From: Durusdinium trenchii
Lineage: Eukaryota; Sar; Dinophyceae; Suessiales; Symbiodiniaceae
NCBI GenBank assembly: GCA_963970005.1
Contig: CAXAMN010023361.1
Span: 2,107,449-2,171,448, forward strand
DNA: 64,000 bases
Direction: 5' to 3'
Shown here: positions 42,940-54,193 of the stretch, in pieces
How positions within the stretch are numbered: position 1 is the first letter of the stretch
Layout of the letters: the number at the start of each line of letters is the position of its first letter
Made by a program: the position numbers and the translations under genes
Notes under the pieces: generated by a model
The model's input: the letters and a program-made list of their open reading frames with translations, nothing else
What the model was told of the DNA's origin: nothing
The model's database searches: none

Positions 42940-43500
42940 TCATGAAGCCCGGAGGTGGGCAATGATCTCCTGCATCGCACCTTCGATGGTCTGAAGGCGG
43001 GTGTCCATGGCTGCCATCTCCGTGTAGATCTCTGGCTGGATCTCGATCTCCTGAACTGGTTCCCAGGATTCGTCCTCAGCAAGATCTGCCAAGTCCTGCG
43101 GGGTCACTTCCTGAATCGGCTTGGCCTTGGCCTTGCTCTTGAGAGCCGGATGAAGTGGCCTCTGACTTGGTGATGGCTGCAGGTCTTGACTGTTCAGACC
43201 CAGTTGGTGCTCGGCATAGGTCACCCTCAGTGAGATGTAGTGGATGAACTTCTGATGGTTGACCTTGTTCGACGAGTGGTAACTTGCCTGGAACCACTTC
43301 ACATACTTGCCCTCCTTTTCCCACATCTCCGAGTAGGTCCGACCGAGATGGGCTGATCCGAAATCGATCTTGGCTTGGCCCATTTCGTCCAGTGATAGGA
43401 CCTTGAAGGCTTCGAGCTGATCGAGGGCTTCTTCCTTCTTTGCTTCCCCCATGACACGTGCCAAGCGGGCACTCAGAGCGGCTGCTTCGGAGGTCGGCAT
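42940..43500 (-). CDS. Small helical domain of element 2, unknown function
   Basis: ATG at 43500. The segment GRTYSEMWEKEGKYVKWF followed by NHQKFIHYISLRVT resembles a short module (GKTYxEVxEKxPxYVKW) that I associate with exonuclease- and DUF3820-like tails, but the match is from memory and weak. A Lys/Ala linker and a predicted coiled coil (MAAMDTRLQTIEGAMQEI) end it. It sits between protease and methyltransferase-like domain. Confidence 0.5.
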   Translation of the reverse strand: MPTSEAAALSARLARVMGEAKKEEALDQLEAFKVLSLDEMGQAKIDFGSAHLGRTYSEMWEKEGKYVKWFQASYHSSNKVNHQKFIHYISLRVTYAEHQLGLNSQDLQPSPSQRPLHPALKSKAKAKPIQEVTPQDLADLAEDESWEPVQEIEIQPEIYTEMAAMDTRLQTIEGAMQEIIAHLRAS

Positions 43501-43975
43501 GATAGTGATGCGGCACAGGTGAACGAATGGGATGGTCACACGTGTGTGATTGCACAGATCCGGTCTTGAACCCAAAACGGATGACACCGGACTGGACCCC
43601 CCCTGGAACCGATTCGAATGAGACTTTCTCACCCCCGCGAACACTCGGACGTTCGTTTGGTTTCTTTGTGTTCGTATGGGTCTTTGTTGATTCGGGTATG
43701 GCGGCTTCGAACTGTTGGATTCTGCTTGTTACAAGACCTGTCCTCACCTGAACGTTCTGTTTCATCATGGTCTTGGTTTCCGACTGCACTTGTCCAGGCT
43801 TCTGGACAGAGACACTTGGCAAGCTTTTGCAATTCAAAGTGGTGAAGGTCTCGGCAGGTTCAGCTTCGGCATCTTGACTGGTGGGTGTGATCAGATCATT
43901 TAGATCAACTAAAAACAAACCCTTGGCATTCAGCTGAATTGGAATATTGCGCTTCAAGAGAGTGCTTTTGATCAC
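43501..43975 (-). CDS. Protease C-terminus and linker of element 2 (shifted phase)
   Basis: Continues the protease sense after the stop at 43977 in another phase (VIKSTLLKRNIPIQLNAKG, LFLVDLNDLI, a typical copia protease C-terminal strand). The rest is a Thr/Lys-rich linker. The same phase stays open to 43076, but downstream of 43500 another phase carries the sense. Confidence 0.6.
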
Positions 43976-43976
43976 T

Positions 43977-45105
43977 TCACCCGATGGCTCGGAGCAGAGT
44001 ATTCGACAGCAGGAAAGGTGTATGGCCTGGCACTATGGCAATCTTGAGCTTCAGCGGTCCGATTGGGACAACGAGTGCATGCTTGCTTTCAAGTGTCCCT
44101 TGATTCCCAAACCGAAAAACCACTGAACAACGACACCTTTGGACCTGCTTCCGAACCTCTGGCCTTAGTGCGGCTAGGAGATTGGCTACGAAACCGCTTC
44201 CTATGACGGTCTTAGTAGCACCTGTATCTACGATTCCCAGGGAATCGCGAGTTGAAAAGCTCGAGAATGCACTGGCTTCGGTGTCACGCATCGACTTGGC
44301 TTCAGGTGATTGGGCGGTGCTAGCAAACGCACTCTCTGGCAAGCTAGTCCTGACATCAAAATTCTCACACTCGGTGATCATTTCCCCTTTGTGGGCTAAA
44401 TCAATGATTTCCCCTTCATTGGTCTCCCACAAACCCCTCAGAACACCGGTGTCCCTTGATTCACAAACACACAAAACTTGTTTCGTATTCTCTTGAGTGG
44501 CGTTGAGCGTCTCTTTGGTCAGCTCTGGCAAATCCATGAACTCCAGTGGCAGCGCGTCCTGCTCATCATTCACTGTCACCAGTGTAGGAGCAACAGCTGT
44601 CGATGGGACCGACTGAGATCCACGTTGCGGGCATTCAGCCTTCCAATGGCCTTTTCGGCCACAAATCCTGCAGCTGCTCTCCATGATCCTCTGCTGGAGG
44701 CTCTTTCTATTGCCAGAAAACTTTAAGGAGTAAGGGGATCGCTTTCCTTTTTCACCCCCTTTCCCTTTTCCTTTGCCTTTGTTCTGACTTGTTGGCCAGA
44801 ACCCACGGCTTTTGAAGCGCTCTGACAGGCGGCGACGGGCATCCATGTATGATGATTGTGTCAATGCTAGATCTTCGTTGTCTTGCACTGCATCCAACAT
44901 TGTGGATTCATACTCCATGATCATGGCGGCGTCCTCGTCACCATCATTTGCAAGACTCTCAATCCATTCTTCCTCGGTCCAATCATCGAGATTGTAGGTG
45001 GGCTCGTCGGGTGCTTGGTCGTGACCATCAGCTTCTTGGGCAATGAACGCATTGGCCTCATAGGTTTTGGTCCTTGGATTGTTCTGCTTTCCGCTGGAGT
45101 GGACC
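43977..45105 (-). CDS. Nucleocapsid knuckle and protease of element 2
   Basis: The phase is open from about 45110; it starts with an acidic gag tail (TYEANAFIAQEADGHDQ, NLDDWTEEEWIESLAND) and then a Gly/Lys-rich stretch. A canonical CCHC knuckle follows (CRICGRKGHWKAEC, CX2CX4HX4C), for RNA packaging. The retropepsin active site is IVDTGATKTVIG, and the frame ends near LLSNTLLRAIG. The first ATG is 44924, but upstream sense shows it is not the true start. Confidence 0.85.
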
Positions 45106-45687
45106 TCATGGAAGAATCAGGAGCTTCAGATTGGATACCACCTCTCTGTACTCCAGTGAACCCTGCGATTCAACAATCAGTCTCTTCTTGTCTTCTGAGC
45201 TCAGGGCTGAGTTGCGAAGCAAGATGTATGCACGAAACTCATCCATGCCGACCTTCATGCTCAGCAACTCTTCGAATTGATGATCGTGCCGAGCTAGATA
45301 GCTCTCATGGGTCTCGTCGGCTCTTTGGACCGTGCTGTAGATTGCACGCTCAAACCTTTCAAACTTGTCCTCCAATCGGGATTTTCCCCAAATCCCTCCA
45401 AGGGCCTCCACGATGGCCTTCACTCCCTCCAAGTTTCCAACACGCAGCTTCTTTGGGTCCAGTCTGGCAACTCTCTGAAAGGCTGATCCCTCACATTGCA
45501 ATGCAACTCGTGGGGCAAGCAGGTGTAGTTGTTCTGGAGGCCATAGTGATGCCAGGAACTCTACTTTCCGTGACCTTTCAGTGAGGTCCGTCTCACCAGG
45601 CTTGAAAGATGGAACCTGGCTCCGTGGGAGATTGCTCAAACCTCCTGTGGAGGAACTGGAGCCAGCTGAATCACCTTCCGGTGGCAT
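45106..45687 (-). CDS. gag: Gag N-terminal/capsid region of element 2
   Basis: ATG at 45687 (MPPEGDSAG); the frame is open 12 codons further upstream. A Ser/Gly/Pro-rich head is followed by an alpha-helical capsid-like domain (RSRKVEFLASLWPPEQL, LEGVKAIVEALGGIW, YLARHDHQFEELLSM, FRAYILLRNSALSSED) typical of copia UBN2/gag proteins. The frame stops at 45106 (NLKLLILP), and sense continues in another phase. Confidence 0.82.
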   Translation of the reverse strand: MPPEGDSAGSSSSTGGLSNLPRSQVPSFKPGETDLTERSRKVEFLASLWPPEQLHLLAPRVALQCEGSAFQRVARLDPKKLRVGNLEGVKAIVEALGGIWGKSRLEDKFERFERAIYSTVQRADETHESYLARHDHQFEELLSMKVGMDEFRAYILLRNSALSSEDKKRLIVESQGSLEYREVVSNLKLLILP

Positions 45688-45855
45688 TGGGCTGTTTCCT
45701 CCCTGGAAACCGCAGCTCAACAACTCTGTGACAACACCACCAAGACAATGTGCAACCTGTCGACTGCCTTGCGGCCAAACAACGTATTCACCGACTCAAC
45801 CACGCAGTCAACAACAACCAAGCACAAGGGTCAGGTGTTGTCTGGAGCTTTAGCG

Positions 45856-45870
45856 GTAGCTCCGCTACCA
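45856..45870 (-). other. Primer-binding site of element 2
   Basis: On the - strand, one T after the 5' LTR, TGGTAGCGGAGCTAC begins. It resembles the complement of the eukaryotic initiator tRNA-Met 3' end (TGGTAGCAGAGG type) at 10 of the first 12 positions. It also forms a small hairpin (AGCGG/CCGCT). Confidence 0.6.
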
Positions 45871-45871
45871 A

Positions 45872-46132
45872 TGTGATTGACACAAAGGTAGCAACAAAAG
45901 GTCCTCCTTCCCTCGCACAGCCGTGTGCGTTTTCCACTCACAGCTCACCTGAAGGTTGGTACGAACGGTCGGGCGCCTCGCCCTGCAGTGTCCTCACTGC
46001 TTCTATGGCTCAGGTCACGGGTGACCCACCCTACACCACCCTTGCGGCCTCGCACACTCGTGGCTTCGGACGTGAACACACCTGAGTGGGTCAAGACTGG
46101 TTCCTCAGTGACCGAAAGGTTCGAAATTCACA
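45872..46132 (-). repeat. 5' LTR of element 2
   Basis: 261 bp, 99% identical to the left LTR. It is followed outward by an (AT)n microsatellite at 46133-46150. Confidence 0.93.
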
Positions 46133-47518
46133 ATATATATATATATATATCCAACGTGTGTGAAATTACATACGATCATCTCAATTATCCATGTACTTCT
46201 CCTCGCATTTGGCCATCCGGTCGCCCTCGCGATGCAATTGCGAGCGCCGAGGTGGAGATTCGGCGCCGCTGACGGTGGGGCTCGGCGCAGAAAGGGCTCG
46301 GCGGCAATGTGGGCGGTGGGGCTCGGCGTTTGTTTTCCTTGTTTGATGTGATGGACATCCAAGATGCCTGATGGCCTCAAGATGCTATTGCTGTGTCCCT
46401 GCCGTTTCACTATCGCTCCTGTTTCCTAGTCTCGGCCCAGGCTCAGTTTTAGCATTTCAATCAAAGTTATACAGGTGCACAGAGCAGAACGGTTCACTGT
46501 TTGTGCTCAGTGCGTTTTGTTATTCCTTTGCTCTGCTCACCAGAGCTTTGCAACATAAACCTCAGAGCTGATCAAACAAAATCATCAATTGGGTTGAAAG
46601 GACCTACGCACATGCGATCAATCAGGTGCCCTCGCACCAAGAACATGTGAGCGTTCATATGTTCGACATATCGGAATGCATACGCCGGAAGCGACATTCC
46701 TCAAATCCATCGTCACAAAGCTGCACTCACCAGAACTCTGCTGCACAAACCATAGAGCTCAAGCCATGCAACCATGCAAATATCGGGTTGAAAGGAAGGA
46801 CGAAGGACAGCAGGAAGAGCAAGTCTTTTGTGATGCATTTGCCACCGCAGTGGTGACGAATGCCTAGGAGTAGCCGTGATGAAACGAGTTTTGTCGGAGA
46901 CCCCGAGCCCTATGAGCATCCCAGTCTTCACCGTCATCGAACCAGCAGTCTTCTCTCGCTGAACAGTGTTTTTCATTAATATTTCAAGGTCAATGATAAC
47001 ACTTTAGCTTTACCAAATGCAAATATCAAAACGCTGCGCCAGGTCTCCGTCCGAGCTCCCCATGTCTGAAACTGGGACATTCGAAGCCTTTTTGGAGCAC
47101 CATTTCATGGTGGATACTTAAGGAATGAATCTTCTATACATCGGACATACGTTTTTTCTCCTCTTCCAAGTGGGTCTCTTCAACTTCCATGGTTAGGTTT
47201 TCTTTTGGGATTCTATTCCGTTCATACTTGCCCCACAGTTGAGTTGGGTTCTGATCCACCAAATTGGACCAGAATCACCAAAGTGCACAAAGCATACCAA
47301 ACAAAGTGCACCCCGTCCTTAAAGAGCTTTTACAATTTGTTTACCAAACATGTGAAGGTTTTTACAGCTGAAAAAGCGCTCCTGGTCTTTGCTTTACACC
47401 GATGGCTGGGAATCGCCTGTTCGTCCGGCGTTTCGGCTCGGACACACAGCTGCTCCGGGAAGCAAAGCTCTTTGACGTCCGGACATGGCGGCCTTCAGCG
47501 GTAGCACTTGGACATGAC
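46133..47518. other. Anonymous DNA with a diverged direct repeat
   Basis: A ~75-bp word starting CTCACCAGAGCTTTGC at 46537 recurs in diverged form at 46726 (CTCACCAGAACTCTGC...GGGTTGAAAGGA). A GC-rich patch repeats GGGGCTCGGCG at 46278-46330. No supported gene. Confidence 0.4.
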
Positions 47519-47751
47519 CCGCCGTGTAGCAAAAGATAGCAGGCATCCTTGCTTCTGTTCATGACTTGCGCAAGTACTTCACGGAACGGCTGATCACGAA
47601 AAGAATTGGTGTCGATTCCGCTCAGACCGTCATGCTTTCTATAGTCAGACAGAATTCCTGGAAGAGTCATGTGCAGTGAAACTTCCAACTTGCGAAGAGC
47701 AGCTTCGACACATCGGAGTTGTGACAAATTGAGGGCTGATGACGGGCTATA
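47519..47751 (-). CDS. Candidate internal exon, unidentified
   Basis: On the - strand, GTGTTTTCAG precedes 47751 (good acceptor) and CACGGCGG is followed by GTCATG at 47518 (possible donor). The 233-bp interval is open and protein-like (LRCVEAALRKLEVSLHMTL, GILSDYRKHDGLSG, FREVLAQVMNRSKDA). No family recognised, and partner exons were not located. The open frame continues past the donor to 47362, but with loss of protein character. Confidence 0.35.
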
Positions 47752-49332
47752 CTGAAAACACACAGACTGTGAATCCCAAAAGTCTAGGCACGTTCCCTGA
47801 TTAATATGATTACAATTATATCATCCCTGGAGCCTAAGTATGATTATGCCCGCTTGGCATCCACATACATTTGATTCAAACGTGTTGGGGGCGGGTGAAA
47901 GGAGAGGCAACAAAACATTTGACAAAAATTGACGATGTAGTGTAGCTGGATGCGCAGGAGTAAATGAGCAGTGAGTTCTTTAGCCACATTTAGCATAAAC
48001 TTCGCGCAGAGTCTGCACCCAGTACAACATAGAACCCCGGCAGCGATGGCGGCTGGGGTGTGGGGGAGTGGGTCGTGCGAACAGCTCCCGCGCTACGCCT
48101 GTGGACATGTTTAGCGGACAGTTCCGACAGAACCCCAAGAAATCAATTCGTTCTGGTCGTTACCCCCCATGTTCATTCATCTCCACCTGGACAGAGGTCG
48201 TCCAATTGCTTCAACCAAAGCATCAGCTTGGATGTACTCTTAAGTCCCTTGCTGCAGGACATCCGGCTAGCTCCAGCAGATCGAATAGAAGACCTTTCTC
48301 AGATGTTGCTGGTGGAGGTAATTGGAACATCCCCGCTCGTCGGTGTACGTCTTTCCTGGTACCAAATTGGGTGTGGTCCCTCAACATCCTGCGTTGGGTA
48401 CAAGAACTTGCTGCAAGGGCCTTTCCTTATATATACGTTCCTGCAGAAATGGCCACGGAAAGCAACAGATCAAGCAGTGATGTCCACCTACCATGCTTCA
48501 TTTGAATCGACCCACTTTTCAGAAGATGATCGCATGGAGTGTCCACAGTTGGATCTCGAGTCAGATCGTTTTCGCCACATCCAAATGCGTCAAAGGTTTG
48601 GAACCTGCGCCACCCCTCCGCCTGGGCTGCGCAGGATGGCTTAGATCCAACTTTAGCTGCAGAGTTGGGGATTGATGTGCCTCGGCTCAGTTGGGGGGGA
48701 TTGGAGAGGCCCGGAGCAGCCTGAATGGAGATTTGTTGGGGTTCAGATGTCAAGAATGGTCATAGTTGTTTGATTTTTGTCAGTTTCAATTACAGTATAT
48801 ATGTTTTAGTTGTTCTTCGATTGCGTGAGGGGAAGAAATTAACTTCCAGCCTATACTTCGTATATTCTGAGCTTGGGTGGAGGAGAAGCATGCTTTTTTT
48901 CTCCCATCAGAACCACGAACGATCATTTCGTCAACCAAATCCTAAATTCTGACTCCGCCTCGCTGCTTTGGCATTTCCCCCTGCATCAGAGCAAATATGG
49001 CTGGCAACCGGGAATCTGCGGTTCCGACAAATCACTGCGGTTAGCCGGTCAGTGGGAACATTGTGGAACATCAGCGGTTTCTCTTTCTCTCTCTATAATA
49101 TTGTTATATATGAGCAACTTTCGACAGGTTCACTTCAGCAGGATACACATATGTTATATGGGGAATATGCTCAAAGATTTCAGAGAAAACATGGCAAAAA
49201 GATATTGTACCAGCACATGAAGAACCATACAATCGTTTTCAGCATCGCTCACACAATAAATATATACAGATCCAGAACTGGAAGGTCCGACGGTCCTTGT
49301 TTCGGATGTCGGAGTCCCGTAATCCGCTTCAG
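47752..49332. other. Anonymous DNA
   Basis: A + frame of 194 codons at 48060-48644 includes a protein-like stretch (LLQDIRLAPADRIEDLSQM) before GGAGGTAATT, which might be an exon end, but the evidence is thin. Nothing else is supported. Confidence 0.35.
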
Positions 49333-49380
49333 GATCCAGAACTGGCTCGAGCCATCGAAGCGAGTGTGGGCACCAAGTGT
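49333..49380 (+). CDS. Exon fragment encoding a ubiquitin-interacting motif (1)
   Basis: Directly after an acceptor-like CGCTTCAG, the sequence reads DPELARAIEASV, which fits the ubiquitin-interacting motif (acidic residues, then Leu-x-x-Ala-x-x-x-Ser). The frame is open from 49297 to 49578. UIMs bind ubiquitin in proteasome, deubiquitinase and trafficking proteins; which protein this belongs to is unknown. A second such exon is 1.46 kb downstream on the same strand. Confidence 0.4.
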
Positions 49381-50791
49381 GTGCATCGAGCCATTCACCC
49401 GAAAACACCGGAGTTGGGGGGGACTGTTCCGGTGAATTCGACCACTCGAAAGGAAACAGCCATTTGTCCACCAGCCGCATCTGAAGCGTGCCCCAATGGT
49501 TCTTGGATTTTACGTGTCCTTAAGGAGTGGTATCCACAGGCACGATTGGTCCAGGAGTTCCAAAAAGGGGTTGTTTAAGAAAGGAAAACACGATAAAACA
49601 AGTGAGTCAGGCAGAGTGGGTTTGCACACCGACTCCCAGAGCTCTCATGGAATCAATCAACGAATCGCATGTGACTCAGTTGGTCGGAATTGGTTAGTTG
49701 ACACTGCACCATTACCCAGACGCTCCATGTATGGTATGTGTGCCTACATTGACCCGTAAAATCAACCCAACTGATCGGCAAATATGGCATACCGGCATAC
49801 ACATGGAGTGTTTGGGTTGAATCATTGAAACTCTTTGGCCAAATTGGTAAGGAATCTGACCTTTTGGTGATCCAAAGATATCAGAAACACCTTTTTCAAT
49901 TAGGTCAGACACTGCAAGGGAGCAAGACATGCTGTGGGGCGAAGGCACAGAACGCAGTAGAGGCTGTTGGATATCAAGCCTGAAGGTGCAAGGTGAGCGG
50001 CAGGAAGAAGACATACCCTGGCGGCCTTGGGATATTTGGGTCCAGAAAAACCAAATTGCCGTGTTGCAGTGCAGGCATGAGCTGTTGGAAGGCCCGCCAA
50101 AGCCTGCGACCCAAAGCCAGTGAAAGCAGTGAACCTAAAGCCAGTGGAATCTGTATTAATACAGTAGTGAGGCAATGCCGACCCTGAGGAACACCTGTTG
50201 GGAATGCCATACGACCATGGCATGTGAGTTAATTCCAAGTGTGGATGAGGGCCCCACAATTTGTCCTGTCCCAACGTCTGTGGTTTCTTCGCGCCTAATC
50301 TGGTCCTCGCCGCAGGTTACCAGAGCCATGTCGGAACGGTCACTGCTCCACCACCTCCGGAGGTGAGTCCGATGACCGACCCCGTTCGGACTCGGTGGAC
50401 CGAGGTGCGGTGCGGACCCAGCGACGTGGTAAAAAGCGCGGTCCAGTCGTTGTCCTGAGGTCATAAACTGTTCTGACTAGAGCTAGAGGATGGACACTTG
50501 GTGACCCCTCTCGTTGGTTTGTTGTGGAAGATTGCGTGGTGAATCCGAACATCAAGCTTAGGAGTTTTCTAGGCCCGTCACGTTGAATTCCTTTGCACCT
50601 CTTGAAGACAAAGCATTTTGGAGAGCTTCCAAAATCATCCTAATTTCTGTGAACATGGGAATCACGTGAGGAAGCCCTCTCATGCTTCATTTGCTTCGTC
50701 CCTTTGGTTTGAACCAGGCGCTCATGGCCCTTTGCTTCATGTTGTTTGGTCATGGCCGGTGCCTCCAACCGGTCCGACCGGCTCCTGTCAG
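49381..50791. other. Anonymous DNA between the two UIM-like exons
   Basis: No convincing exon lies between. If the two motifs belong to one gene, this would be intron. Confidence 0.35.
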
Positions 50792-50887
50792 GAAGACCAA
50801 GACTTAGCACGAGCCTTACGGGAGAGCCTGGAGGCCTCTGGGGCACGAGAGCTCTCGCCTGACCTTTTGGGGGACGAACACATGTGA
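50792..50887 (+). CDS. Exon fragment encoding a ubiquitin-interacting motif (2)
   Basis: After CTCCTGTCAG (acceptor-like), the sequence is EDQDLARALRESLEAS, a near-ideal UIM (acidic patch, Leu-x-x-Ala-Leu-x-x-Ser-Leu-Glu), then ARELSPDLLGDEHM and a TGA at 50885. It shares the LARA core and position after an AG with the fragment at 49333, suggesting duplicated exons. It could be the last exon of a gene. Confidence 0.45.
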   Translation, partial: EDQDLARALRESLEASGARELSPDLLGDEHM

Positions 50888-52067
50888 CTGGGCGAGCCCA
50901 AGAAAGCCCAAGAAACCCAAGAAAGCCAAGCTGGCCAAACACATGATGTTTTGTTTCGCGTCAAGAACGGTCCTAGTAGATCTTGGCGGTTGGTATTTGG
51001 AATGGTCTTGAAACATGGTTTTGGATTGGCTAAGTGGTTTTGGGACGGCATTCCAACGTGGAGAGGTGCTGCCTATTTGTTGGCTCCAAACACATCAGTC
51101 GGCAACTGGGCAAGTGGGCAACTGCTGAGATGATGCGAACACTTTGAGAAACCGAGGAGTTTGGGTCTTTGTTGAAGGTGAGCAAAATAGAAATCCGCGT
51201 CTCCAATTATAGTCGACTATTGCCAATCCCAGGGGTCCAAAGACGTTATATATATATATATGGCATACTTAGTAGTATACTTAGCAGTTCCTGAAATCGG
51301 GTCAAGACCAATCTTTTGTAGTCATTCATTCACTGGGCAGAATACTAAATACTGATACGTTTTGGATTGTTTTGGCATTCTCATGCATTCTCTATTGATA
51401 TGTCATTCATCTTCACACTGACACGCTTGCCAGCAAGTTTGCAAGGCAGGTCCTTGTCCGATTCCAAAACGCAAGCGTGCAGTGTCGGTACCGAGGCTTT
51501 TTCACACCGAACAGACAAAAACCTCCTTTACGATAGCTCCAACTGAAGTTGACCTGTTGGAGGCCATCATATCCTAAACGGTACCCGTTTGAAAAGGGGT
51601 TACGCACCTGGGGGTCCTACATGAGGCGGCTGATCTTCCAGTTCGCAGTCGTGTTATGGAGTCTCTCTATGATAGCTCCCTTGATGGGGACCGTATACCC
51701 CTCCCTCGCCCATGTCGACGGCGTCTCCGACGGCCAGGAACAGGGGCGTTTGGGCGAGGCGTGTTGAGTCGCTTCCGGTCCTTCGCAGCGGCTCCCTCCC
51801 CGTGCCCCCAGTAGCTTATTGTTCCTAGTAGTGAGAATGCTCCTAGTAGCGATGCCCAGGAGCCCCGAACGTAGCGCCCTTACTCCGTTCGTAGCGATGC
51901 CCTTTGCTCCTAGTAGCTCCTAATCTCCTAGTAGGTCGCAGTCTGGGTTGGTATTCCGAAAATGAGCTTCCACAGGGCAATTCTCAGGTTCCATGTTGTT
52001 TGCTCGGGCATTTTGTTTGACTCCTTTTGTGCAAAGTACAGTTGGGCCGAATAGCTTGAGCTAATAG
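50888..52067. other. Anonymous DNA with TA microsatellite and minisatellite
   Basis: A (TA)n run lies at about 51248-51261. The CTAGTAG minisatellite at 51806-51936 is listed separately. No gene supported. Confidence 0.45.
51806..51936. repeat. CTAGTAG minisatellite, locus 5
   Basis: TTCCTAGTAGTGAGAATGC, CTCCTAGTAGCGATGCCC, GTTCGTAGCGATGCCC and CTCCTAGTAGCTCC words in tandem are a diverged array of the dispersed repeat. Confidence 0.6.
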
Positions 52068-52603
52068 TTTGAGATAGAATTTCACGAGGCTGGAGCAAAC
52101 GAAGGGGCATGACAAGTCCTGAAACTGGTCAGCTGGCTAACATATTTGGCCAATGTATATAGGGAACAGGCGGAACGACTCAGAAGACCATGTGTTGTAT
52201 TTGGAATGTTTACGGTTAGGCTCTGTTAATGCCCTACGGCGGGCGGCTGGGGTGGGACAGGTCAGGTAGTGCCCCGCATCAATCTCCCCACTTGCGCCGA
52301 ATCGGCCGGAGTGGTGGAGATGAAGATTGACTTTGAAAAAACATGGACAGGTGATTAACACACATGAGAAGCCAAGTAAAGTTACGGCAGTGGGAAGTGG
52401 AACTGTTGCACATGTTTGCAAATCCGCATGAACCTGAGCAGTACAGCGTCCAACGTGGAGGATCCTTTGATGTAAAGGCTCCAACTCAAGCACCGGTTCA
52501 AGCCACCACTCCCAGCGCAAGGCATGGGAGACCACGGCTGCGCACCGATGGAGCAGATTCCAAGGTGAGCGGGTGGTTGCAGTAAGGACAATTGAGATCC
52601 ATG

Positions 52604-53173
52604 TCAAACCTTTGCCCACCCAGAAAGGCGGGAGAGGTACCAGGCTCGAGTGTAGAGCCACTCACGCTTGCTCCAGAGGGCTGACGCAAGCAACATCAGG
52701 ACTTTCTTCACCACGTCAACATCATGAAGCCAAGGAAGAAAGTTTTGCTCTTGCGTTGCAAGCCAGTCGCGATCAAATTGCAGAAGATTGGGAAGTACGG
52801 CCGTCCGTATCCAAAGGCGTGATTTTGGATTGATGGGGATCGGCTGAGTCACTTGCTGAGCAAACCCCAGTAAGTCCTCAGAAATACCAAATCTGTGCTC
52901 CAATGCCAAGGAATCATCTAACCACGTTGCTCCGGGCACTCGCCGTACTCCTTCTAGGATGCCAGGAATGGCACTATCATTGGGCCCAATAAGCAACCTA
53001 GCCCTGGCAGATAAGATTCGCAAAGCCACCTTGGTTGCGAGACGTAAGTCAATTCCTAAGGCACACAAGACACGGGCATAGCCCCCTGCGCCAAAGAAAG
53101 CCCCCTCAATACCCAAAATTGTTTTCAAAGCCCTATAGTCTCCGCATTGAGACGTTTTGACACTTGCAGCCAC
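52604..53173 (-). pseudogene. LINE C-terminal region
   Basis: 190 open codons downstream of the RT (YRALKTILGIEGAFFG, ALEHRFGISEDLLG, FLPWLHDVDVVKKVLML). It resembles the helical region after the RT in dinoflagellate LINEs, but I cannot name a domain. A nearby phase encodes MDLNCPYCNHPLTL (52570-52610), probably the start of a C-terminal zinc finger. Confidence 0.5.
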
Positions 53174-53197
53174 CCCACTGCTCCACTAGCCAGGGGT

Positions 53198-54193
53198 TCA
53201 GCGCCATGTAAAACAGAACTTTCCACTTTCCACCAAATGAAAATCAACAAATGGAAAGGTTAGCGAGGAGTGGGTGGCAAGGACGTCCCAGGCAACCAAG
53301 GCTGTTTCCAAATTCGTGGAGCGAAGCAGTTGGTGTGATGTGCCAGTGGGGCAGTTTACAGTTTCACGACATGCCTGAACCAAGAGGGGTGCGATATTAA
53401 CTTCAAAGACAATCTGTTGTGCAGCCGTAGTCTATCATCCAACAGGGCTGGAGAGGTGCCAAGAGAGACACCAATGACACTCTGGCGCAGCTGGTCCGGG
53501 ATGCCTCTGGCCAAGGCGACAAAAAGATGAACAGCGCAACGGCCACCTTGTCCAAGCCCAGCAGTGACTAAAGGAATGGCAGGGCCAACCAGTGGCCCGT
53601 AACGGATGCGAAAGCGATCCTGCTGCACAGCGGAGTCAGCAAACAACCACAACGAACCACGAATACCGGCCCATCGGGTGTGAAGCAACATTGCTGACTT
53701 CCATGCCAGATCATATAGCCTTGGAAAAGATCAGCTTTGAGACAGAACGTTGGCAGACAGCAGTTCCGACGAGTCTGGAGCGCAATCAAAAGACCTAAAG
53801 AAACCAAAGTGCTATCAAATCGGCCTGCGGCTTGTGCTTGTCCAATGTTGGTTTCAAGTAGGCGGCGGCATGTATGCAGCCAGGCCAAGTCAAACAAAGT
53901 CTGAAGTTCATCAGTATAGTTCATCAGTATAGCCAATAACAACCTGGGGGCCCCGTTTCCGGATGAAACTCACCTCACGCATCCACGCCGATGGAACGGC
54001 GCCAAGGGACATAAAGAGTGTCGAGGGATGTGGCGCGCCCCCACCTCTTGACGTCGTCGAATTCAACAAACATGAGGTTCAGTGACCGCTTCCTTCCTGG
54101 CAGCTCAGCCTGTAAGGCCCCACGCACAACTTCACTGAATGTGTCAATGCCTGGATGAGCTTGGCTAGGCCGCTCAAGGATTTCTTGCGTCAA
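53198..54193 (-). pseudogene. LINE reverse transcriptase remnant
   Basis: RT motifs are scattered over three phases. One segment (about 53690-53940) has FDLAWLHTCRRLLETNIGQ, QAAGRFDSTLVSLGLL and LKADLFQGY (motif A-like). Another (53400-53650) has YGPLVGPAIPLVTAGLGQGG, where the QGG is motif B. The last (53198-53383) has ALVAWDVLATHSSLTFPFVD, motif C, but it continues FVDFH instead of F/YVDD, so the second catalytic Asp is missing. The segment 53975-54193 lies upstream of the RT fingers. The enzyme would copy LINE RNA at a nicked target; this copy cannot. Confidence 0.7.

Larger units (their letters stand above)
37691..46132 (-). mobile_element. Ty1/copia retrotransposon with methyltransferase-like domain (element 2)
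   Basis: 261-bp LTRs (37691-37951, 45872-46132) begin TGTGATTGAC and end TTCACA, and differ at two positions. The element lies within an AT microsatellite, so the flanking ATATAT on both sides may be the target duplication but cannot be proven. On the - strand the order is gag, CCHC knuckle and protease, linker, small helical domain, methyltransferase-like domain, HHCC, integrase, RT and RNase H. It is a different lineage from element 1: LTRs, gag, protease active site and RT motif C all differ. About ten breaks interrupt the coding sequence despite the near-identical LTRs. Confidence 0.93.

Noticed and set aside
48060..48644. 194-codon + frame as a gene.
   Set aside because: Only a short central part looks protein-like, other phases are equally open, and no splice or start evidence is strong enough.
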